Shown: positions 1 to 4,648 of the stretch, one piece after another
Numbering within the stretch: the stretch's first letter is position 1
Layout: each line of letters starts with the position of its first letter
NCBI GenBank assembly: GCA_905193485.1
Contig: CAJJOX010000153.1
Location: forward strand, 1-5,527
DNA from: an uncultured Porphyromonadaceae bacterium
Lineage (GTDB): Bacteria; Bacteroidota; Bacteroidia; Bacteroidales; Muribaculaceae
DNA length: 5,527 nucleotides
Direction of reading: 5' to 3'
Made by a program: the position numbers and the translations under genes
The notes under the pieces: generated by a model
Seen by the model: the letters and a program-made list of their open reading frames with translations, nothing else
The model's database searches: none
Told to the model about the DNA's origin: nothing

Positions 1-674
1 GCAATGGTTGCCGGATTGCGCGGATCGTCTTCGGGGATACCGGCCTCTACTTTTCCGACCAGGTCGGCTCCGACATCGGCGGCTTTTGTGTAGATGCCGC
101 CACCTACTCGGGCAAACAGTGCCTGAGTCGAAGCTCCCATACCGAAAGTGAGCATGGTGGTGGTGATCATAGTGAGTTTTGCGGTGCCGTCAAGCCCTAA
201 AGGAACACAGTTGAGAAGCACATACCAGAATGAGATGTCGAGAAGACCGAGCCCCACAACCACGAGTCCCATTACGGCACCCGAACGGAATGCGACTTTC
301 AAGCCTGAATTGAGTGACTGACGGGCGGCGTTGGCTGTGCGGGCCGAAGCGTAGGTGGCTGTTTTCATGCCGAGGAAACCTGCCAGACCGCTAAAAAAGC
401 CACCGGTGAGGAATGCTATCGGCACCCATTTGTTCTGCACGCCGAATCCATAGGCCATGATAGAAAAGAGCACTACAAGGCATATGAAAACAATTGTCAC
501 GATTTTGTACTGTTGGCGGAGATAGGACATGGCGCCTTTGCGTACATGTGATGCTATTTTACGCATCTGGTCGGTGCCTTCATCCTGTTTCTTCATCCAA
601 CGGAAGAAATAGTAGGCGAGCGCCAGAGCCACGACGGATGCCGCCGGCACAAGCCAAAACAGGAGATTTTCCAT
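1..674 (-). CDS. hppA: Membrane-bound ion-translocating pyrophosphatase, N-terminal part (cut by window edge)
   Basis: Hydrolyses pyrophosphate and uses the energy to pump H+ and/or Na+ across the cytoplasmic membrane. Starting from the ATG at 672-674, 224 residues are visible; family members are usually about 700 residues or more, so roughly two thirds lies beyond base 1. Hydrophobic segments lie near residues 4-24, 58-77, 84-102, 131-155 and 168-187. Recognisable family blocks are GMKTATYASARTANAA (102-117) and the cytoplasmic substrate loop FARVGGGIYTKAADVGADL (188-206), continuing through GKVEAG to EDDPRNPA (215-222). D200 and D204 fall in the pyrophosphate/Mg2+-binding loop. The downstream residues that separate K+-dependent from K+-independent forms, and Na+ from H+ pumps, are not in the window, so the ion is unknown. 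There is no Shine-Dalgarno sequence; the ATG is chosen because it directly precedes the first membrane helix and a TATCTTTG promoter element lies about 50 bases upstream. Family call is very secure. Confidence 0.96.
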   Translation of the reverse strand, partial: MENLLFWLVPAASVVALALAYYFFRWMKKQDEGTDQMRKIASHVRKGAMSYLRQQYKIVTIVFICLVVLFSIMAYGFGVQNKWVPIAFLTGGFFSGLAGFLGMKTATYASARTANAARQSLNSGLKVAFRSGAVMGLVVVGLGLLDISFWYVLLNCVPLGLDGTAKLTMITTTMLTFGMGASTQALFARVGGGIYTKAADVGADLVGKVEAGIPEDDPRNPATI

Positions 675-726
675 TAGTTGAAACGATTTAAGGATTAATG
701 ATTATTCAGATTGTTTTAATTTGTTT

Positions 727-734
727 CAAAGATA
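727..734 (-). promoter_or_regulatory. Probable -7 promoter element for hppA
   Basis: On the minus strand this reads TATCTTTG, a full match to the Bacteroidetes primary-sigma -7 consensus TAnnTTTG. It lies 52 bases upstream of the hppA ATG, implying a leader of roughly 45-50 bases. No TTTG is found at the expected 19-21 base spacing (about 754-758), so the -33 half is weak or replaced by an activator. Call rests on motif match and position only. Confidence 0.45.
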
Positions 735-775
735 ATCACTTTATTTGATTTTTCCGACTAAAATGTCTGAAATCT

Positions 776-819
776 CCGGATAACCCGTTTATGCGTTGTT
801 GCCGGATCCGGTTGTCCGG
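776..819. repeat. Inverted repeat between divergent hppA and alkylation-repair promoters; possible operator
   Basis: Arms CCGGATAACC (776-785) and GGTTGTCCGG (810-819) are inverted repeats matching at 9 of 10 positions, separated by 24 bases. The spacer contains the start of a second motif, the perfect 10-base palindrome CCGGATCCGG (802-811), and TCCGGTT occurs twice with a one-base gap (807-813 and 815-821). CCGG therefore occurs four times in 44 bases of a region that is otherwise fairly A/T-rich. The site lies upstream of both predicted promoters, so neither predicted transcript contains it; a protein-binding site is a more natural reading than an RNA hairpin. No regulator family is recognised, and chance cannot be excluded. 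Confidence 0.35.
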
Positions 820-860
820 TTCGATCTGATGATGTAATTGCTTTTTTGTTTAATGGTTGG

Positions 861-892
861 GTTGCGGGGATTGGAATAATTGAGTAATTTTG
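861..892 (+). promoter_or_regulatory. Probable promoter for the AlkD-like gene
   Basis: GTTG (861-864), a 20-base spacer, then TAATTTTG (885-892), a full match to the Bacteroidetes -7 consensus TAnnTTTG with correct spacing and one mismatch in the -33 TTTG. Transcription would begin a few bases after 892, almost at the ATG at 901. This promoter covers an in-frame TTG at 880 that would otherwise be a possible start, arguing against that start. Confidence 0.55.
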
Positions 893-900
893 TTGGTGTT

Positions 901-1461
901 ATGACAGAGTTTAACCGATTTCAGCAGATAAAACGACGGTTGTTCGCGATGCGCAATGGCGTTGTGGCCGATGCTTTGCGACACGGAGGATCCCCGTTCC
1001 GGATTATTTTTGGCGTGAATATGCCTCAATTGGTGGAGATTGCAGCCGAAGAAGGCCCTGATATGGCGCTGGCACGAAAGTTGTGGAGCAATACCTCTAC
1101 GAGAGAGAGTATGCTCCTTGCTCCGATGATGGTTGATGTGGCCGGGTTTGAGCCTGATGAAGCCCGTCGGTGGATAGCTTCTGTGCCATCGCCTGAAATA
1201 GCGGATAATCTGGTGCATAAGCTGCTGCGACACATGAGATGCAGTTATGACCTCGCTCGGGAAGCGGCGCAAAGCGATAATGAGATGCAAAGATATGTGG
1301 CGATGCGCATGTTATGGCACTATTTATGGGTTTATCCACAACAAGTGCGTGCGTTGGCCGAAGCGGAAATATCCCGCGATTGCAGTCTTACGCGTCAGGT
1401 AGCGCTACAGATTGTTGATGAACTTGATTTTATGGCGGAAGAAGACGAATGCCGACAGTGA
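901..1461 (+). CDS. AlkD-like DNA alkylation repair protein (HEAT-repeat family)
   Basis: A 186-residue, mostly alpha-helical protein resembling the short Bacteroidetes members of the DNA alkylation repair family, whose characterised members (AlkC/AlkD) are HEAT-like glycosylases that excise alkylated bases such as 3- and 7-methyl purines. Visible blocks: N-terminal helix IKRRLFAMRNGVVADALR (10-27), SPFRIIFGVNMPQL (31-44), LWSNTSTRESMLLAPMM (61-77, the typical helix with conserved W62 and E69), and RYVAMRMLWHYL (131-142). The region SPEIADNLVHKLL (97-109) aligns in position with the family's W-D-x-x-D catalytic helix; D102 may be the retained acid, but the usual Trp before it is absent, so glycosylase activity is not assured. 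At 186 residues it is shorter than AlkD (about 230-240). ATG 901 is preferred over the in-frame TTG at 880 because a -7 promoter element overlaps the latter; ATG 949 would delete the first basic helix. It stands alone on this strand, divergent from hppA and convergent with the acyltransferase gene. Confidence 0.82.
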   Translation: MTEFNRFQQIKRRLFAMRNGVVADALRHGGSPFRIIFGVNMPQLVEIAAEEGPDMALARKLWSNTSTRESMLLAPMMVDVAGFEPDEARRWIASVPSPEIADNLVHKLLRHMRCSYDLAREAAQSDNEMQRYVAMRMLWHYLWVYPQQVRALAEAEISRDCSLTRQVALQIVDELDFMAEEDECRQ

Positions 1462-1471
1462 AATAAGACCA

Positions 1472-2641
1472 TTATTTGCCTCTGCGGAGCCATCGGTCGG
1501 TCAGGAACCGACGCATAGGTTCGTCGTAGTATCTCAGCGCAATCCATGCGATAGCGGGTATCGCCACAAAAATACAGCCCATCACCGGTATCGCGCTGTC
1601 GAAAGTGATATTGTTTGACCACACCCAGCTATAAAAGAGATACATGATGGGATAATGAACGATATAGACCGGATAAGATAGATTGCCAAGCCCTTCGCAT
1701 ATGGCGGTTGAGAATCGGTCGGTGGTGACACCGCTTGCGCCGATCCATACTATGGTCGGAAGAATGATGAATGTGCAGAGAAGATCATAGGCGGCGTTCA
1801 GACGAGATATTTCGCCGTCGGGGGTGATGTAGGGTGCGACACATACGGCGAGAAGCAGCGCCGAACATATCCAGAAGGAGCCTTTGATGCTGTTGCGCGA
1901 TTTGAACCCTCGGGTCATGAGCAAGCCTGTGCCAAAGCAGAAACTGACGTGGCAGAGTCCTCCGACCAGTCCGCCGCAAGGAATTATATCCCAGCCGAGT
2001 ACGCTCCAGCCATACCCCATGGTGTAGCCGCCTGAAAAATTAGCGAAAGTGCATGCTGCAAGTCCGATACCCGATACCGCCACAAACACACGTAGCCATC
2101 TGGTGGAAAAACGGTGAAGGAATATCGCATAGAAAATGCTCGCGATATATTCGAAAAACAATGACCATTGCGGACCGTTGAGCGGGAACATTTCAGCATT
2201 GCCGCGGACATCCATTATGGTATGTGGTATGGCAGGAATCAGAATAAGGCCGCAAACCAATGCGATGACAAGTGATTCCACCGGCATCTGCGTGCCGTCC
2301 CAGCGCACACTTCCTTGTATGATATAAGCCGCCGCGCCAAGAATCATGGCAAGAATGACCATCGGATGCAAGCGGATCACGCGTCGAAGCATAAAGCGAC
2401 CCGGCGTCATGTTGCCGTTGCGCCAGCGACTGTCGTAGGCATAACCGATTACGAATCCCGAGAGGATGAAGAAGAAATCAACAGCAAGGTATCCGTGATT
2501 CATCATCTGTGTTTGCCATCCGGTGCTGAAGGCTTCGCCGAAATGGAAAAAAATCACGATGAGAGCGCCCATGCCGCGCAGTCCGTCAAGAAGATTATAG
2601 CGGGGTTTGTCTGATAGCGGAGGTGTCAGAACGGTTGTCAT
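1472..2641 (-). CDS. Acyltransferase-3 (AT3/OafA-OatA type) integral membrane protein
   Basis: A 389-residue polytopic membrane protein that by family membership moves an acyl group, typically acetyl, across or at the cytoplasmic membrane onto a sugar-containing acceptor such as surface polysaccharide, glycolipid or peptidoglycan. Family signatures are clear: YNLLDGLRGMGALIVIFFHF (15-34) contains R22 and H33 exactly ten residues apart, the R/K-X10-H motif of AT3 enzymes; GYLAVDFFFILSGFVIGY (50-67); an RxxR motif at R87-R90 in FMLRRVIRLHP (83-93); LNGPQWSLFFEY (154-165); LSYPVYIVHYPI (321-332); and RYYDEPMRRFL (370-380). About ten hydrophobic segments are visible and the protein ends shortly after the last, so there is no C-terminal SGNH domain. 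The acceptor cannot be deduced. It starts 75 bases after the EamA transporter gene on the same strand with no convincing promoter between, so co-transcription is likely. The ATG is the first Met before the conserved first helix. Confidence 0.9.
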   Translation of the reverse strand: MTTVLTPPLSDKPRYNLLDGLRGMGALIVIFFHFGEAFSTGWQTQMMNHGYLAVDFFFILSGFVIGYAYDSRWRNGNMTPGRFMLRRVIRLHPMVILAMILGAAAYIIQGSVRWDGTQMPVESLVIALVCGLILIPAIPHTIMDVRGNAEMFPLNGPQWSLFFEYIASIFYAIFLHRFSTRWLRVFVAVSGIGLAACTFANFSGGYTMGYGWSVLGWDIIPCGGLVGGLCHVSFCFGTGLLMTRGFKSRNSIKGSFWICSALLLAVCVAPYITPDGEISRLNAAYDLLCTFIILPTIVWIGASGVTTDRFSTAICEGLGNLSYPVYIVHYPIMYLFYSWVWSNNITFDSAIPVMGCIFVAIPAIAWIALRYYDEPMRRFLTDRWLRRGK

Positions 2642-2716
2642 TGTGGTAAAATGGGGTGATTCGATTATGTGATAATGGGTTGTGGCGATTAAACGACAAA
2701 AGGATGTTTTGCGTGT

Positions 2717-3646
2717 TTATTGTTTCTTTATGCCGGAAAGACGTTCGCTCAGAGCGACGCCGATGAGAATCAGTGCACAGCCGAGATAACCGACGAAAGA
2801 CACTTCCTCGCCGAGATAGAGCCTTGAGGCTATGAGGGTTACAATCGGGCTTATATATAGGTAGTTTCCTGAAATTATTACACCAATACGTTTTACCGAC
2901 ATTGCCCAGAAACTGAATGCGAGCACAGAGCATACGATCGCGAGGAAGCAAAGGTTGCCGATGACCACGGGTGAGAAAATGACATCGAGCGGTGCAATTT
3001 TCGGTTCGATCGCAAAAAAAGGCAATGCGGTGATGACACCGTAGAAAAATGTTTTGCGGGTAATAAACCACACACTATATGTGGCGTTTAAAGGGCGCAG
3101 AAGTATTGAATAAATGGCGAAGCAAAGGGCGGCCAAAAGGGCGAGCATATCGCCCAAAGGATTGACCTGTACGACGAAACTGCTGTTGAAAATCACGCAG
3201 GCCACGCCTGAAAAGGCTATTAGCGAGCCGACCATAAAGCCTCGTGACGGGCGCTCGCTGCGATACATCAGTCCGATGAGCAATGCCGTGAGAATGGGCG
3301 ATGTAGTGACGATGAGCGACACGTTGGTTACCAATGTGTAGTTCATGGCCGTATTTTCAGCGATGAAATAGACCGAACTGCCGCATATGCCTACAAGAAG
3401 CAATTTCATTTCGTCTGACCATGTGCGGGCAAAGAGAGGCCGGGGGCATATTATAAGCATGCATAAATATGCAATCGCGAAGCGATACACGTAGATTTCT
3501 ACTGCACTAAGCCCGTGTGTGAGCAATACCTTTGTGTTTATGAAGGCTATCCCCCAGGCTGTTACGGCAATGAGGGCTCCGATATGAAACATCAGATTTG
3601 AGCCACGCCGATGAATGCGTCCGTAAGAACTGAGGTTTTTATCCAT
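2717..3646 (-). CDS. EamA/DMT-superfamily transporter
   Basis: A 309-residue inner-membrane permease of the drug/metabolite transporter superfamily, built of two EamA repeats of about five helices each. The first repeat opens with TAWGIAFINTKVLL (29-42, with the typical WG...K signature) and closes around TTSPILTALLIGL (114-126); the second contains YLYISPIVTLIASRLYLGEE (262-281), with P267 and the LGE motif, then CALILIGVALSERL (290-303). Members export or import amino acids, nucleotide precursors, sugars or drugs; substrate cannot be told from sequence. An in-frame ATG at 3698-3700 would add 18 residues, but a near-perfect promoter lies over and just downstream of it, so the ATG at 3644-3646 (MDKNLSSYGR) is chosen; it leaves a short, basic cytoplasmic N-terminus. 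ATG 3592 remains possible. It is first gene of a likely two-gene unit with the acyltransferase. Confidence 0.88.
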   Translation of the reverse strand: MDKNLSSYGRIHRRGSNLMFHIGALIAVTAWGIAFINTKVLLTHGLSAVEIYVYRFAIAYLCMLIICPRPLFARTWSDEMKLLLVGICGSSVYFIAENTAMNYTLVTNVSLIVTTSPILTALLIGLMYRSERPSRGFMVGSLIAFSGVACVIFNSSFVVQVNPLGDMLALLAALCFAIYSILLRPLNATYSVWFITRKTFFYGVITALPFFAIEPKIAPLDVIFSPVVIGNLCFLAIVCSVLAFSFWAMSVKRIGVIISGNYLYISPIVTLIASRLYLGEEVSFVGYLGCALILIGVALSERLSGIKKQ

Positions 3647-3669
3647 AAAATTGCATATTTTGATTATTG

Positions 3670-3701
3670 CAAAATTAATGATAAATTTGCATTTTATCAA
3701 A
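3670..3701 (-). promoter_or_regulatory. Strong Bacteroidetes-type promoter for the transporter-acyltransferase unit
   Basis: On the minus strand, TTTG (3698-3701), a spacer of exactly 20 bases, then TAATTTTG (3670-3677). Both elements match the TTTG - 19-21 bases - TAnnTTTG consensus without mismatch. Transcription would start near 3662-3667, giving a leader of about 15-20 bases before the ATG at 3646 and excluding the upstream ATG at 3700, which lies inside the -33 element. This is the best promoter in the window. Confidence 0.75.
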
Positions 3702-3766
3702 ACAATGTGATGCCTGAATTTGTAATCTAAGATAGAAGTTTCAAGAGTTGATCGGCAAAACGTTCA

Positions 3767-3801
3767 TTTGCAAATTATTCAGTTACGCAAATATATATTT
3801 A
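3767..3801 (+). promoter_or_regulatory. Tentative promoter for the OmpA-like lipoprotein gene
   Basis: TTTG (3767-3770) and TATATTTA (3794-3801), the latter differing from TAnnTTTG only at the last base. The spacer is 23 bases, longer than the usual 19-21, so the match is weak. Start of transcription would be near 3805, about 15 bases before the ATG. The A-rich leader just before the ATG (TTAAAAACATAACCAAG) is typical of translation starts in this phylum, which lack Shine-Dalgarno sequences. The TTTG is the left half of a 10-base palindrome, ATTTGCAAAT (3766-3775). Confidence 0.3.
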
Positions 3802-3820
3802 CATTAAAAACATAACCAAG

Positions 3821-4522
3821 ATGAAAAAGACAAGAATCTTCACAATCGGCGCATTGTCGCTATGTCTTCTCGGCTCAGCCGGATGTAACAGCATGACCAA
3901 TATGGGTAAAGGTGCTCTGATCGGCGGCGGTGGCGGTGCCGGCCTCGGAGCTGGTATCGGAGCTCTGATCGGTGGTGGTAAAGGCGCCGGAATCGGTGCC
4001 GCGATCGGTGCTGCTGTGGGTGCCGGCGCGGGGACTCTCATCGGTCGCAAGATGGATAAACAGAAGCAAGAACTTGAACAGCAGCTTGCCGACAAGGCGG
4101 CAGTCGAAACCGTTACTGACCAAAACGGACTTGAAGCCATCAAAGTGACTTTCAACAGCGGCATCCTCTTTCCGACCAATGGCACGACACTCAACACGGC
4201 CGAGCGTCAATCCCTCGCCGGTTTTGCTACCAACCTCATCAACAACCCTGAAACCAACGTCCAGATTTTCGGTTACACCGACGACACGGGCACAATGCAG
4301 GTTAATGAACGTGTATCGACCGGTCGTGCCGATGCTGTCCGCAATTTCTTGGTCAATAGCGGTGTGGCCGCATCTCGTGTGACGGCACAAGGAATTCCGA
4401 TGGCCGACTATGTCGCTTCCAACGCTACACCCGAGGGGCGTGCGCAGAACCGTCGTGTCGAAATCTACATCACAGCCAATCAGCAGATGATTCAGCAGGC
4501 CGAAAACGGTACGTTGAAATAA
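3821..4522 (+). CDS. Glycine-zipper / OmpA-domain lipoprotein
   Basis: A 233-residue predicted lipoprotein that should tether an envelope membrane to peptidoglycan. Residues 1-21 form a signal peptide (basic MKKTR, hydrophobic core IGALSLCLLG) ending at C22 in GSAGC; the -3 residue is Ser rather than the commoner Leu/Val/Ile. No run of acidic residues follows the Cys, so there is no sign of the Bacteroidetes surface-export signal; a periplasm-facing location is inferred. Residues 29-76 are a Gly/Ala-rich glycine-zipper segment probably inserted in or against the membrane, followed by a short charged helix (78-93). The C-terminal OmpA domain spans about 105-219: FGYTDDTG (150-157), NERVSTGRADAV (162-173) and GRAQNRRVEIYI (206-217). 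D154 and R169, 15 residues apart, match in position the Asp/Arg pair that binds diaminopimelate in characterised OmpA domains. It appears monocistronic: divergent from the transporter and followed by tandem stops (TAA TAG) and a terminator. Similar proteins are common in Bacteroidales. Confidence 0.93.
   Translation: MKKTRIFTIGALSLCLLGSAGCNSMTNMGKGALIGGGGGAGLGAGIGALIGGGKGAGIGAAIGAAVGAGAGTLIGRKMDKQKQELEQQLADKAAVETVTDQNGLEAIKVTFNSGILFPTNGTTLNTAERQSLAGFATNLINNPETNVQIFGYTDDTGTMQVNERVSTGRADAVRNFLVNSGVAASRVTAQGIPMADYVASNATPEGRAQNRRVEIYITANQQMIQQAENGTLK
3911..4006 (+). repeat. 48-base tandem duplication within the glycine-zipper coding region
   Basis: Bases 3911-3958 and 3959-4006 are adjacent, in-frame copies with 36 of 48 bases identical by my count. 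They encode GALIGGGGGAGLGAGI (residues 31-46) and GALIGGGKGAGIGAAI (47-62), identical at 13 of 16 residues. Most base differences are synonymous, the main exception being the G38/K54 codon. A degenerate third unit (GAAVGAGAGTLIG, 63-75) follows. The pattern suggests growth of the zipper by unit duplication, though glycine/alanine bias inflates the identity. Confidence 0.7.
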
Positions 4523-4587
4523 TAGCGATTGACAAATCGAGCCGCCTGAATCGTAAACAGTGGCTTGATACGTAATAACGGATATAC

Positions 4588-4630
4588 AAAATCAGCCGCC
4601 TTGGCAACTTGCTGAGGCGGCTGATTTTTT
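4588..4630. terminator. Bidirectional intrinsic terminator between convergent genes
   Basis: A perfect 14-base-pair stem is formed by AAAATCAGCCGCCT (4588-4601) and AGGCGGCTGATTTT (4615-4628). Two G-U pairs and three Watson-Crick pairs can extend it inward to a 3-base loop (4607-4609). On the plus strand it ends in TTTTTT (4625-4630); on the minus strand the A-run at 4588-4591 provides a T-run. It lies 65 bases after the lipoprotein stop and 18 bases after the mutB stop, so it can end both transcripts. Confidence 0.9.
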
Positions 4631-4648
4631 AATCGGGAGTCGTGAATA

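Noticed and set aside
494..691. Open frame of 65 codons on the plus strand opposite the start of hppA
   Set aside because: Antisense to the well-conserved hppA N-terminus and without any supporting signal.
880..900. TTG start adding seven residues to the AlkD-like protein
   Set aside because: It lies within the -33 to -7 promoter region, and the extra residues (MSNFVGV) do not resemble the family N-terminus as I recall it.
850..1290. Open frame of 146 codons antisense to the AlkD-like gene
   Set aside because: It lies almost wholly opposite a conserved coding region, its protein has no recognisable family features, and no promoter or start context supports it.
1461..1477. AAATAA / TTATTT inverted repeat between the convergent stops as a terminator
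   Set aside because: The stem is six A/T pairs only, with no G/C core and no T-run, too weak to call an intrinsic terminator.
2642..2716. Separate promoter for the acyltransferase gene
   Set aside because: A TTTG is present on the minus strand, but nothing 19-21 bases downstream resembles TAnnTTTG closely enough.
2595..3071. Open frame of 158 codons overlapping the transporter and acyltransferase genes on the same strand
   Set aside because: Shifted reading frame of the transporter's 3' half, rich in Arg, His and Cys, with no membrane or domain pattern.
3875..4390. Open frame of 171 codons antisense to the lipoprotein gene
   Set aside because: It mirrors the Gly/Ala-rich and OmpA coding sequence; low-complexity composition explains its openness.
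4526..4539. CGATT / AATCG hairpin just after the lipoprotein stop
   Set aside because: A 5-base-pair stem with no T-run; too short to count against the much stronger terminator downstream.
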